Shown here: in pieces, positions 10,801-25,800 of the stretch
Numbering within the stretch: position 1 is the first letter of the stretch
Layout of the letters: each line of letters begins with the position of its first letter
DNA from: Siphonodentalium dalli
Taxonomy: Eukaryota; Mollusca; Scaphopoda; Gadilida; Siphonodentaliidae
Assembly: GCA_032622095.1 (NCBI GenBank)
Contig: CP136064.1
Span: 47,319,573-47,383,572 of the forward strand
DNA length: 64,000 nucleotides
Reading direction: 5' to 3'
Made by a program: the position numbers and the translations under genes
Notes under the pieces: model-generated
Seen by the model: the letters and a program-made list of their open reading frames with translations, nothing else
Told to the model about the DNA's origin: nothing
Database searches by the model: none

Positions 10801-13800
10801 TTGTCAAATGTGTTTCCTTTGTTATATAAACAAAAGCAAAAAACGTTGCAGAACCTGGCTTTTGTTTAGATCCGGATGTGGTAAACATAAAGAGCGTTAT
10901 TTCTTACTGTTTTCCTGATATGGAAATAATAAAGAGCGTTTATATCATGTGTGTGTGATTAACCAATAGAATTGCGCTGTGTTATGTAAACAGAAGCAAA
11001 ACTTCTGTAACACGAGCAGGCTCTGGTACGTACACCATCGTACGTCTTGACGACAAGATACTATTTAAGCGCTGATTGTGTTTGGCATATGAACAAAACT
11101 ATATATATTTTAATATTCCTTCTGTTGATGGCGATTTGAACAAATATTAATATTTCTGCAACGAACGCCGCCCGTGCCTTTAACGAATTTCGTGGGGGGG
11201 GGTCGATGGTTCCCATATAGGGGTCACCCTGGCGATCCATATAAGGTTTGGTGATGATCGGATGAAGGATGCGGCCTGTTGGGTGAGTCAAAGGAAATTG
11301 TTGACGGACGGACGACGGATGCCAACCCACGGCAATAGCTCAAACTTTACAAAGTAAAGTTGAGCTAAAAAAGAGAGAACATGCTTGCGTAGTAAGCTTC
11401 AACTATAACTTATTCAAATTGAACATAAATGTCAAAAAAATGTAATAAGTATTCAGTTACGTGCATGAACTTCTGCTATCACGAAATAGCCATCTGGATA
11501 GATATGTAACAATAAAATCCAATTCATTCGCACCTTTTTGGTCTGTTGGAATGACCCCGGCTGCAACACAAGTGACCCCAGACACAAAGAAGAAAGCAAT
11601 CTGTGTTCTCTTACAACCAAACCTGAAAGCAGTCGCACACAACGGGTAATATATATCATATATGTGCATGCACGTGTTCTCAAATCTGCCTGGCAAATTT
11701 ACAGGCAATCCGTCCCAGAGGGCTGCAGTATAGTATACTAGGATATGACGGAATTAAACGGACATGGCTCATTCGAACCTCCAAATGTTTTTTTTTATAC
11801 ATAATTTGGAGCGACGGATCCATACGATAGGGGGATAAATAAACGAACTATTGACACACCGGCTTCATATGCTCTGAAAAACACATACCGATGTCACAGC
11901 AATTTTTCAGCCGTTTTCAACTTTTCGCCAGAAGTCAGGAAAACGCTCTTTATTGCTACAATATCAGGAATATACTACCACGGAACGCTCTTTTCTGTTC
12001 CATTTCGTGCAAAAATGCCTGTTTTGTGTTTGGGATCCGAACAGCGTATTTACAGTTGTATTTTTCATTACTTTTTTCGTTACTTCAATGCGTCTGTTTG
12101 GGTTACATAATGTTCGTAGAAGGAAGTTAAGATATTTTTTGACATATTTCGATACTTAGAAAAATTCAAAAGCGAATATTATGTGTATTTTGGAGCGCAA
12201 ACCGCCATATGGCTATAACTTAACCCGGATTCCGGACCCACTTTAAAAAAATGCTTTAAACAGGGGGGTGGGGTAGTAAACAATTCGCAGGAAGGTATGC
12301 CGTTTTTTTTTTGCATCTGGCATTTTCGGGGACCCACCATGTGCACCACCAAACCTGCACACAAAAAAAATTTAGTCCCAATTTTTTGACACCCAACCCC
12401 CAAATTTCACTAAAATTGGTCTAAAATCGCATAAAACTCTACTGATATCACTCATATGACTGGGAATTATCTCAATTAGTTCAAATAACAGTTTAACCTG
12501 TTTCAGAAGCTGTTTTAATTGAAAAAAAAATGTTTTATAAATTGCTGATCATCTGTAAACCTAGGTCATTGTGCAGAATACACAAAATTTCATAATTTCT
12601 AACTATTTCCTGATTAGTCTGTCAACCAGCCCATTATCTAACATATTCCATACCGCTTATATATTATGTTAGTCTATTGGAGCAACTTACTCCTGTTATA
12701 CTAAACTAGCTGAAACAGTCTGCCTTTGGGAACCTATATTCAGCATCGGAAATATATGTGGCCCCATTTGTGGGACTTCGCAAACATTTTGATCTTAGAC
12801 AGAGCCTTCATTTAGCGGCGGCCCATTTGTGTGCTTCAAGCACATTTGGTCATTGACATTAAAACATTTTGATATATATATTGTTTTAATATATTGTTTT
12901 TAAAGATTGAATTCCGTGCTCAATTTAACAAAACAAATTATATATTTTTTTTTTTTAATTAAAATTTTTGAAAAACTAACATGATTAGAACATCCGCCAG
13001 GGTAACCCGAGTCACCACACCAAATTTGGTTGAACTCGGTCCAGGGGTCTGAGAGAGAAATCCGGACAGATCCTACTCATTTATATATAGATGGCAGGCA
13101 GTCACAGAACTATACCAGACTTGGATACTGTTCGGTCTTGTGAGAGATCATCTGAGTTGAAAGACATGCAAATAATTCACTGATTGGCTTGATGCACTGA
13201 TGACAGATATTTTATACCCATTGTTAGTCACATTAATGTTTGAGACAGTTGCTCGCTCTTTGTACATGCACACAATGATCTAGGCATTAGTTACATCAGG
13301 ACAAGTTTACTTATATATGTAAACTTAGGTCATTGTACAGGATACACACAATTCCATAATTTCTAACCATTTCCCGATGAGTCTGTCAACCAGCCCATTA
13401 TCTAAAATTATGCCTTAACACTTTTGTTAGTCAACTGGAGCAACCTCTGTTATAATAAATGACAAACAGTCACTATGCCAGACTTGGATATTTTAGGTGT
13501 TGTGAGAGTAACAGATCATATGAGTTGATAGACATGCAAATATTTCACTGATTGGCTTGATGCACTGATGAACAGTGTGATGACAGTTATATTCTAGCCA
13601 TTGGTAGTCACATTAATGTTTGAGACAGTTGCTCGCTCTTTTTCCATGCCACAATGATCTTGGCTTTAGTTACATCAAGACAAGTTTATTTATTTCAGTT
13701 TTCATTTCTCGAATCTACTTTCCGAAGGGTGTCGAGAAGGATTTTGTTCACCCCATCGCCCCATATATGCAACATGCCGCATAGCTCAATGTCATCTCTA

Positions 13801-16800
13801 CTAAGGCCCATGTGAGGTCCCAGTACCATAAATATGGTGTTTTTGCAGTTATAAATTCTTATAATATGTTTTAAACTGTTACAAAAGGTCTTTATTTCCC
13901 CACTTTGAAAATGATTGAAATTGCTATATATAGGGCCAAAGTTGGTGTCTTTCATGGGATCGCAGTCAGGCTTTCCAGTAAGGGCCGCCTCGACTTGAGA
14001 CAGTCCTATACCCTTCTTGTACTTTCTATCCTGATGGCAAATAAAATAAGACCCCATGTAGCACTGAGTATCATATTATTGTGCTTTGTCATGTGGAACT
14101 ACCTAAACTTGTCGGAATCATTACTTAGAATTAGGGATTTGAGCACACAGAAAAGTGTGTCAATGCCAAAAAACGTTTAAAATATTCCCATTTCCAATTC
14201 AAATTGTACGGTCTTATGTATGACAGTGATACTGGCTGGGGCCATGTCTATGCTCTTACTACTTGCGGGTGATGTGGAAACTCACCCAGGGCCACTTAAC
14301 ACAACTAATACCGAACCCAATTGTTCTTTCATGCTTCTCAATACTCAGAGTATACGTCGTAAAATTGACACTATTGCCGCCGAAACGACTGAAGGCAAAT
14401 ATGATTTCTGTTTATTCACCGAAACCTGGCTTAGTCGATCTATACCCGACAGCGATATCAAACTTCCTGGATACCATGACCCTCTACGCCATGATAGGGA
14501 CGATGGAAGAACAGGGGGTGGGGTTTGTATATATGTGCGCGACTCGATTCCATTCCACATCAGAAATTACCTCTTTTCCCCAGACATTGAAGCATTATGG
14601 ATAGATGCCACGGTTAAGAAAAAAAGGTTATTAATCGGCTGTTTCTATAGACCACCAAACACACCCGTGAGTATATGGAAAAAAATTGACAAGAGTATAA
14701 CAGTTGCACGCGATGAAGACCTTGACATTGTAATAGGTGGCGATTTTAATGAAAACTATTTTGTAGACGGTAATGGAAAAATTAATGAACTCTGCAGCGA
14801 GCGGGGATTTACCCAACTAGTTAGCGACAAAACCATTATACGGAGAGGACATCAACCACGTTAGATCTTTTCTTGACAAATAATAAGAGTATTATTGAAT
14901 CTTGTAATGTACATGGAAACTTTTTCGACAATACCGTGAGATACCACTGTCCGGTTGTCCTGCGACTAACTCTAGAAACGTTTAATACATCAACAACTCT
15001 AATGCGAAAGATATGGAATTATAATATGGCGAATTACAATGATATGAATAAAACTGTTAGCGATTGGAATTATAAGGAGCCTTGCAACTCCCTAGTTTCA
15101 AAACATGTTGAAATCTTAACAGATAAACTGATTACGACATGCCGAGAATATATCCCGAACAAAAATGTGATCGTCCGTAAGGGACTACCACCCTGGCTTA
15201 CATGCAATATCCGAAAAATAATGAGACAAAGGAATAGACTACATAGGTTAGCTAAAGGAAAGAATACTCCACACGCGTGGGTAAACTTTAAAAACAAACG
15301 TAACGAGGTAATTTCAGCTATTCGAAAAAGCAAGAGACAATTTGATAGCAAAAATGAAAAGCTGCTCAATGATCATACAACTGACCAATCATCCTGGTGG
15401 AAAACACTCCAGAGCTATCTCTTTTCTAATGATAGTAGATCTATTCCCCCCGATCGCGTCAAATGGCGAATTCCTTATCTCATCAACTGACAAAGCCAAC
15501 GCATTTAATACATACTTCTCTACTATTTCGTCAGTTGATGATACTGGGAAGAGCCTACCCCAATCCGTACCTGACCCTGACCGCCCACAAATATCTTTTA
15601 TAAAACTTACATCTGTCGACGTGTATACCGCACTGAGGGGCCTCAAGGTGGCAAAATCCAGCGGACCAGACTGTGTAAGCCCAAAAGTCCTGAAGAATTG
15701 TGCATCATCATTGTGTGAACCATTATCATTGTATTTCAATTCTTTTATCAAGAATAGCTATTATCCACCAGAATGGAAAATATCAAATGTCACGCCGATA
15801 TTTAAAACTGGTGATACCAGTCTTGTGAACAACTACCGCCCAATCTCTCTTTTGAGCTGTGTATCAAAAGTATTCGAGAAGTGCATTCACAAATATCTCT
15901 CGGAATTTCTTAAAGAAAACAATATATTATCTAATTATCAATCGGGGTTTATGAAGGGTGACTCAACTGTATTCCAGCTAACAGACATATACGATTACAT
16001 AAGCATTTCTTTAAACGAGGGTAAAGTAGTCCGATGCATATTTTGTGATATCAGCAAAGCATTCGATAAGGTCTGGCACCTGGGACTAATCCATAAACTC
16101 GAAAAAGTCGGAGTATCTGGGAATTTGCTTAACCTCATCAAATCATACCTTGCTAACAGGAAGCAGAGAGTAGGGATTGGAGGAAGTTTTTCCGAATGGC
16201 AACAAGTAACCGCCGGTGTACCCCAGGGATATATGCTTGGCCCTCTTTTATTTTTGGTCTACATACACGATATTGCAGTAAACATAACAAGTAACATCCG
16301 CCTCTTTGCCGATGATACCTCAATATACCTGACAGTTGAAAGTCCTGCGCTAGCCGCTAATGTACTAAATGATGACCTATATACGCTCGATCAATGGTAA
16401 AAAAAATGGCTTGTCGAGTTCAATCCACTAAAAACCGAATCAATGTTAATAGCAAGAAAGGATACAGACGTCCACCACCCCCACTAACTATGGGAACTAC
16501 CACCTTATTCGAAGTTCCTTTTCATAAACACCTCGGACTTATCTTCAATAACCGAGGTACGTGGTGCACACACATCCGCATCACGATCGAAAAGGCATGG
16601 AAACGGGTTAATCTAGTTAGGAAACACAGATTTACATTGAACCGAAAAACACTGGAAAGAATATACTTTGCCTATGTAAGACCAGTGCTTGAATATGCAT
16701 CACCAGTATGGGATAATTGTCCTAATTATCTCAGCAATGATATAGAGAAAATACAATTTGAAATGGCAAGGATCGTTACTGGAGCGACGAACAGTGCCAG

Positions 16801-19800
16801 TAAAGAGAGCCTACTATTAGATACTGGTTGGGAGACCCTGGCATCAAGGAGGAAAAAACAAAAGCTTATACAATTCCACAAAATAGTTAATAGTACAGCA
16901 CCCGTGTACCTACGAAATTATATTTGTCACTCTGAAAACCAAACCGGTTATAATCTTAGACATCATGCAATACGACTACCATTGGACGCCACAAAGGATA
17001 TTTATAAAGATACATTTTTACCCTCTACAATAAGCGATTGGAATAGACTGCCAGAGTGTGTAAAAAATTGTACCAACCTGGACAAGTTTAAAGAGTCACT
17101 TGCTGACGATCGTATATACACACATCCATACTACTATCATTGCCATAGTCGCAAATCCCAAGTATACCACACACGATTGAGACTGAAATGTAGTAATTTG
17201 AACTTCGACCTCATGACCAATTTTGTTAGTCCCGACCCATATTGTGCATGCGGTGCTGTTGAAACAGCCCATCATTACCTGTTAGAATGCCATTTATACC
17301 AGGCATCAAGATTGGAATTGCTATCATCTCTACCAAACATAATATTATCAGAAAGAACCCTACTCGAGGGTTCACCCGAAAGTTCCATTAGGGAAAATCA
17401 TAGTATTTTCGAGGCCGCACAAAGATACATAATTAGTACAAAACGATTCTAAACGTAATACTATGTCACATGTCTTCTGCCATTGAGTCATATATAAAGT
17501 CATATATACATAATGTCATAATTCGGAAAGCCTGACTGCCCATCTAACTCATGTAGTCTATGTACGCCAAGTTATACACAATTGACATATAATTCTACAG
17601 CCGAATGTTAAACTACCCCGCCCCTATTGACCATCCTATCTTTCTGACCTTTCTTAAACATAACTACTCTCCTTTCGTCCCATTGGTTACCTTTAATTCC
17701 CTAATCACACCCCACTCCAGTTCTTATCTTATCTCTTGTTATCTGTTGTTGAGTGCGATCTATATCAAAATCACCAATAAGTTATTTAAAGTACAAACCA
17801 GAAAAATTCCCGTCTGACACGCCCGAACGGCCTTGTGTAGTTCGGAAAATTTAAGCGATCTGGGAGAGGACTTACAAAAAAGCCACAATAGGCTTGTTGT
17901 CTCATCCCTTTCCAATCACCCATACTTATCCATTAGCATTTTTGTAAAATATTCATCTTGTTTTGTATTGGGAATAAATATTGTTTACACCAAAAGGTCT
18001 TTAGTAAAAAATGTGCATGAGGGTGTAAAAAACGCGTTTTTTGCCCCTCGGGCCACCCACCACCCCGGCATACCTTCCTGTAAATGTTTTACTACCCCCC
18101 CCCCCCCTGCTTGCTTTAAATCATTATTATGTGGCATATTCGCATTATATCACCGCTATGTGTGATCACACATTGCTATTTAACAGGTTGCAGTCATATA
18201 CGGTTAACAAATGTTGCCATATATCATGTCATGAATCTCTACTCCACTAAGTCCGTATACGGCGTATAGAGATCATATTCGACCAGTACAAAACCTGGGA
18301 ACTTTTTCATGTTGTGACAGGGAAGTGTATAACATTAAAAAAACAGGGCAGGTAATATAGTTCTTATAGTTATTACCTGTTCCTTAATATTCTTCACTGT
18401 AGGTGAAGGTCCCAACTCGAAATTGTACGATTTAAGTTTGTGAGCAATTTTGCTTTGCGTGGAATTTCTCCCAGGTAAATAATTCAATTTTTATTGGAAT
18501 ATCTGTTCACACAAGTCACAGACACTTATGCAGTATCGAGCTGGGACCACCCTAAGGCGAAATAGATTATTGAGGAACAAGTATATAATAACACATAATG
18601 TATTCCCTGCCATATGATATCTACGCTGCCACATTTGAAGGGCGAATAGCGTCTGAAGAAAACGCCGGTTATGCAGTAGTGTGTAGGCTCTACTATCATA
18701 GCATACATGTATATACCGAGATGAATGTGGAACGTATGTACAAGACATCTAGCTTGAGTTTCCGCATACGAATCCGGGTTTTTTCTCGATTAGTAATCGG
18801 TGACTGGGGTCCAGGTTTACGGAACTTAGTGTTGATTCACGGTATATTATGGAGGTCTCAATACTATCCCTCTCTCCGTGTACCTCCTTGTCATTCTGAA
18901 TATCACTTTATATATCCCTCCGTCCCATTCACTCGTTCCTCCAAACGAAAATAATTCCGAACGTACAATTATTGTATACGACATTTTCCTCCAATTCTTG
19001 GACACGAATCCGAGTTTTTCGTGATTAATTATAATCGTGGACTGGGGTCATCGTCGTCAATGCGCTTAATGTTGATTCATGGTAACCATGGTTAAAAACG
19101 TGCGCACAAGTTGATGACGTAGTAGTGCTATAAACGTAGTCGTAACTATCCGTGAGATTTTCGAAATATCTCTTTTATATATTACAGTCAATGACATTTA
19201 TTAAATAAATGTACTCCAACTTGAAGGTTCCATTTCCATAAGACGCCGAAAACTAAACACTTCCGGCCAATCCAAAGACTGATCTGCCAAAGATCGTTAA
19301 TTCGATTTTACCTGACGTCCTAATTCAAAATTAAATTCCTATAGTCCATATGGGAGGATCGATTTTATAAACGGAATCGTTCACACATTCACTTACCTTT
19401 TCATTGCGAATGCTGCTACGATGAATGAGGGGACTTCCAGCAACCCTGCGACAAAGAAGTTGAAATATTTATCCCCAGCGAAGGAAGTGAGCTTCAAAGT
19501 CAGCCCAAAATACCCAGCAGAGATACCGAACCTGTAAGGAAATATAAATTTAACCCTCACCTGCCTCCCCCCCCCCCCCCCCCGCCAATAAAATGAGAGG
19601 GATATGGCGTTTTCCGTAGATTGTATAATGAAGTCAAGACCTCACTTGATATTGACTATACTATTCACAATACAATCCGGCCGTTTCAGTTACTTAGCGT
19701 ACGTTCACACTGCCGAATTTTCTTGACAATTTTCAGGCAATTCAGTTCAAAGGTATGTGGGGTAATGTGGATATGAACGAATTTTTTTATTATAAATTGT

Positions 19801-22800
19801 ATGTAAACAAATGTTTACTAAACAAGATCTTCGTGATTACAACTTATTTTTATATAAGTTCATGCATAGCTCTAAAACAGATTCAAACATCGAAGTCATA
19901 TACTCGGTTGAGAAGCATGTCACACAATGCATACATCTAGGATGATTTAAATGCCTGGCAAATTGTGAACATGCATGGCCTTGTAATGATATAGTTATTT
20001 AATTATATATGATAGCTGAAACGGGCTGGCTGCGGCCTCTTAGTGCTATGGTACGTTCCGCACATTTTGATCAGGCAGATTGCGTCCATTCTTATGTCTT
20101 CATAAGTTCTGCAGTTTTACTTGTTATCATGTTAATTTGTCAGATATCCCAGAAGAGTCATCGCGATGCGAAGAGTCATACTTCCTTTCTGACTCTGTGA
20201 CCGGCTTGGTACTGGTTTGTAGTTTTCTATATTTAGCGCGGGTTTTTCCAGCCAAAATGGCGAAACCGATCGCCTCAAAGTCAAATTTCCTATGTGCTCT
20301 GAAAACAATTCCTTCACTAACATCTAATTGACAAAATGGAGAATTAGAGCAGTAGTCTTGTTGAAGATTTTCGCACGCTACTCAGCAAAATGGCAGCAAA
20401 TTAGAACTCGAATGTCTGACTTAACTGATGTTTACCATGCATGTTGTAGTCCATGTGCGTTTAGACTTTTGTGTCGCTAAATAATCGGAGAACCAGATCA
20501 CACCCTTTTGCGATATAGTTCTTTGGTTCTAGTGGGACTTTTCCAACATGTGGCCCTGTTCGCTTAGTATAAATATTAATATCACGGAAGTCCACAAAGG
20601 GAGATAAACCATGCATGGATTTTGGCGAAGCGGGGTGATACAATCAGTTTTGTGGTCAAATTTGACGATACACGCTGATGCGCCATGTATTTAAATCTTT
20701 TGTAATTTGACTTTTATAATTTGACTAATTTGTACTTTGAATGCAGATATTTGTTTCAGACACTAACTATAATAGTCCAGTTCCTTGTGATATAATTCAT
20801 CCACCAGAAAACTCGTTGACATATTTTCTTGTTTTCTTATTTAAGCTTTTCAGTTCTCTATCTGTTTCAGCTCAAATCATAACTATAATTGGTACATTGT
20901 AGGTAGCCATTCCATGTCTCTTTCGTCATTAGAATAACATGATTTGAACGACTTTATCCAGTTCGCCTGTGTTTATAAATATGAGGATTCTGAAAGTCTG
21001 AGATGGATACACAATTTAGCGTGGTTTATTCGTGAATTGTACCACAAAACGACGTCGAAATTTCCATGGGAACACAGACTATACTGACCAACCAGGACGA
21101 GCATATCATTCAGTTTTCGACAAGGTCGTATAAGAGTTATGCTTACCACGAGAGGAATAAGATCATGGATCTCTTTCTCAGTTCCGGGTGCCTCAACAGA
21201 TCTAATACAAGGATTTCACCACAAGCTGTCTTTGTCTTGTGAGTGTCTTGATCTTCGTCACCACCGGAATTCAACATTTCAGTCTTGTCTCTCATATCTT
21301 TATATTTTCTAGCTCGCATGTGCTTCCATAACACTGATTCTGGAATCACACTGAAATGGTTCCATACAATATTAAGATGGCGCCGCCGAGTTGGCTTGTA
21401 TTAGCAATCATAACCAATAACCATGACATTTATCTCGAAAACTAAATATTTCATAAGTAAAAGTTACATCCTCAAACTAGTTGTTTCTTTGAAAATCTAA
21501 TTCACTTAAATATACGGGCGGCGTTGACGGTGGGTATGCTGTTAAAATATTCAGCTCCGTCAAAAACCGCCATAAACAGAAATAATAGTAAAATATAGAC
21601 AGACCTTGTTCTTATATCAATAAGAAATATGACATAAACGGTATGTTATTGTCAAATGTTTTCCTTTGTTATGTAAACAAAAGCAAAATTCGTTACAGAA
21701 CCTGGCTTTTGTTTAGATCCGGATATGGTAAACATAAAGAGTGTTATTTGTTACTGTTTTCCTGATATGGAAATAATAAAGAGCGTTTATATCATGTATG
21801 TGTGATTGACCAATAGAATTGCGCTGTGTTATGTAAACAGAAGCACAACTTCTGTAACACGAGCAGGCTCTTGTTTATGTACACCATCGTACGTCTTGAC
21901 GACAATATACTATTTGCGCGCTGATTATGGTTGGCATATGAGCAAAACTATATATATTTTAATATTCCTTCTGTTGATGGCGATTTGAACAAATATGAAT
22001 ATTTCTGCAACGAACGCCGCCCGTGCCTTTAACGAACGCGAGCATTTGATTTGGTCAAGTAATATAATTTAATAAGCTCAAAGTAAACTTTTAGTGAATT
22101 TATTTTAATAATATTACATTATTGCTGCGACCCATTCTTCATTGCATCACCACACAAGATCGGGATGACATTTGGTTTGTAATTTCAAAAATGGTACTGT
22201 CTGGAATTTGAGACACATCTTCCAAAAATACTTTTCAAGACAAGAACCCTTTGTACAGCAAAATGAATTTATTTGAAACAATAAACAAATGAGTGTACCA
22301 GATAACAATATTAGCGTTCAGTTTTCGTGAATTTCCGAGATATCCAGCTAAACATCTCAACTTTAGTTTTCAGAAATATTTTCTGCTCAAAAACATGTCA
22401 CATAATTGTCATGGATTATCTCGTTTGAAATTAAACAGTACCTACATGTATTATTTAGAAAAGATGTCTTAGGTATAGTTTACTATAAATGCGAATTTGT
22501 TACCTTAAGTATGTATATAATTTAATATTAATTCAGTTCTTGCTGGAAGAAACTGATATTTCTACAATTGTGAACAATTGCCATCTTATTTTATCTTAAA
22601 GCGATATGTTCTCATTCACAAGTCTGGCCAATTGGACATGTATATATCATGTGATGGGGCATGCAACGCAATTCTGTTTCAAAATGATCATAATTTTTAT
22701 CAGTGTTATTTGCCTGGTTATTGACAAATACGAACTTTTGTGCGATGATCAGAGAGAGAGGGAGAGAGATAGAGAGGGCGCTAAAATAAATACATGCAAC

Positions 22801-25800
22801 GATTCTTGACGGTAAACATGGTGATCTATCTCTTCATGGCTGCGCCTCCAACAACAACAACAACAAGATTTCAATGAAACTCCGCTTCAATGCACGTTTC
22901 AAATTTAACTATAAACAGAAACAGTAGCGAGTTTGCGATTTCAAACCGGTACGAGTACGGGTACGGGTACGCGTACGGGTACGCGTACGGGGGTCAATAC
23001 TATGAAACTTTTTCTTTGTAAGAATCTACAATTGTTTGTAAGAAATAACAATTTATCATTCCGCCAATACTATGAACCTACGATTACAAACATAAATCAC
23101 AAATAGTACGTGTTCTTTGTATTTACAAATATTTCCAATCACAAAGAATGTTCGAGTACTATGAAACATAATTTTTCAGTTTTCAGACCCTTAACCCGGA
23201 TAATATATCTATCTATGATACGCAGGGACGTGGGAACAAGGGGTCGATTCACCCCCTCGTGAAAATATTTTGTCAGCTGGAAATCTCAAGTTCAACCCAC
23301 AGGGACGTCCCGACAAGGGGGTTGGGTTATGTTTCTTGCCCCAAACATTTTATCAACACGATCAACAGCTGGAAATTTGATACCTGGAACAACATGAATT
23401 GGAAATTTTACAACAACAATAGGTTGAACTTGTTCTGTTATTCAGTTTTTCCAACAATTTATAGGGGGTATGTGTTTGTTTTAGACCAGCATTTGCATAT
23501 TTACCACCTTTGGTCAAAAGTTGGGATTGAAATGGCCTATATTTAGAATTTGTCAAACCTTAGGGGGTGTCAGCTTGGACGTGAGGTATCAGTATGTGTT
23601 CCTTGTAACTACTGAAATTACCCAATTTATTGAAAGATACAACGCTAAGGAACTTGTCTAGAATGTCTATATAGGGTGTCAAACATAAATTGTCGCTTTT
23701 CACATCCTTAAACCGGAGCATATAACCATCTGATTCGTAGGGATGTAGCGCCCCCTTATAAAAATGTGTTATCAATGGAAATCTCATAAACAGGGTCATG
23801 GCAATAGTGGTCTTGGGAACACGATGACTGGTGAGTAGTCTGGTGAGTAGTCGCCAAATCGTATGAGTCACAACGTCTCTGACAAAAGTTAGTGATTGAT
23901 ACAAATAGTGAGTGATACTCGCAGGACGTGACAAGATGCTCTCTTCGATGCGTCAACGTCGATATCCAACTGTATCCCCCACCCCTCAATTAGAAACTTC
24001 TATTTCTGTGAAATGTAATTGTTTACCCCGGTTGGCTTCTGATTTTCAAGCTGTAACAGTAAGTTGTCGACCCCCCCCCCCCCCCAAACTGACTAAATAT
24101 GACTAACTTAGTGTTAGTCACAAACATTTTGAGTAACTTTGGTCAAGTATTGGAATTATTTTCACATAATTCAGCAACTTTAATTTTCGCCTTCCAATTG
24201 ACTAAGAAAAGTTATGACTAAATCCTGGCAATTTTGACTAATTAGTCATCTTGAATCCCCATTTCTTAGTCGTTATGACTAACAACACCCTAGTAATTTT
24301 GATTAATGTTATGCCTCAGTCATGTTGGCTGAACTAAGTCAGTCATCCTGAGGAAAAACGTTTGACTAACATATGTTAGTCATATTGACTAACTTCTGTT
24401 ATCAGCGTAGAAAAATTAAAATACTTTCCTCTTGATATACGATTCCATCGCTATGTGGAATTTATAGGCATTTTTTTATTCAAAGGGTGCATATGGAAAT
24501 TATAGGATGGACACCCCATCGCCAAACTGAGCCCATATAGCCACGTCCCTATCTAGATTATAAGATATCGAAGCAGTTTGAAATTATAAAATGACCACCA
24601 CTCCTATTGGTTTGGTTTATTGGGGTTTATCGTCGTTCTAGCCGCTAGGCGTTGTCGTTGTCAAATTTACGGGTGGAGGAAAGACCACACAGAGACTTGA
24701 TTTCACCGAGAAATCGTCGCACTGCGTGTAGAAACCACCGACCCCGGAATCAACTGACAAACTTGCCCAGATACACGATTCCGGTCACCCTCCCTATGAC
24801 GGGGTTCGAACCAGCTTCGTCAGCGCTGGACGGCCTGTGACGGTGTAATGCACCTAACACTCTACCGACTGGACCACCGGGGGTCCCCAACACTACTATA
24901 ACCGAGACCATTAGCACGTCCCTGCTTCGATACACCCCCGATCAAATGGAGCTACGTTACTGCCTTGATGTGTTATGATAAGAGTAGCGGATCAGTTTGA
25001 AATCATAGTATGGTCACAATATATATAATGCTATACCATCAAAATAATATTTTATTTTCACAAACTGAATGGTTGTTAATTTGTAAAAACAATGATACCA
25101 AATTGGTTGTAGTACTCGTTATTACACTGACTTGTACTTACATACACACACTGCAAACGAACAGTTTATTTGTTAATTTTGCGCAGACAAGTGGTCATCA
25201 ACTTAGCAATCCGTGAACCGATTGGACAGCTCTGATAAGCGATCACCTCTCAACTTATGATTGGTTATTTCTTTTGTAACTTTGGCTTGCCGTGATTCAA
25301 TATATTGTGAATCACTCACAGGCAAATGTTTGGGTTAGTCTCACTTTGCAGACATGCGGCAGGGGATTAACTCAAGGTGCGACCGGTTGTGTTGTTACAA
25401 CGCTGGCAATTAGGCCGATCAAAGTTAAGCGTTGTGTTCAGGCCAACTTGTTTATACTAAGGCCACGGTAACCGTTGTCACTTGTTTTTCGCGCATATGT
25501 AACTAATGTTCACAGTGAATATTTAATGTTGTGTCCAGGCCACCTTAAACGTGTTTATACTGTTGTCACTTGTCAACCTTTCACCGACATATATCTTCAC
25601 CGATTATGAAACTGCTGCTCAGAAAGCCCTGCTATTGAGTTTCTCGACAGCCATAATCAAAGGTTGCTTTTTCCACAAAAGCCAGTGTGTAATGAAATAT
25701 GCCACGAAAACATGTAGGATGAAGAAAGAATACGACGACAACGACCCAATCGTGAAACCATTAATCAGAAGAGCCATCGCGCTGCCATTTCTACCGGTTG

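Larger units (their letters stand above)
14220..17988 (+). mobile_element. Decayed LINE (APE-type non-LTR retrotransposon, CR1/L2 group) with 2A-like peptide
   Basis: One polyprotein frame, broken by frameshifts and a stop, carries in order an N-terminal 2A-like motif, an APE endonuclease, a reverse transcriptase and a C-terminal CCHC-like zinc motif. About 530 bp of 3' UTR ends in GGAATAAATATTGTTTAC at 17971-17988. The element lies antisense to the SLC22-like gene in its intron 5. The 5' limit of the element is not defined and could extend into or past 12551. Breaks near 14845, 15460, 16399 and 16485 mean it cannot make its own proteins. Confidence 0.9.

Noticed and set aside
13695-14057. 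A 120-codon minus-strand protein upstream of the LINE
   Set aside because: It resembles no family and overlaps the probable LINE 5' region.
24795-24893. A functional tRNA gene on the minus strand
   Set aside because: A and B boxes are present, but the acceptor and D arms do not pair well and the sequence continues into a SINE body with a typical tail.
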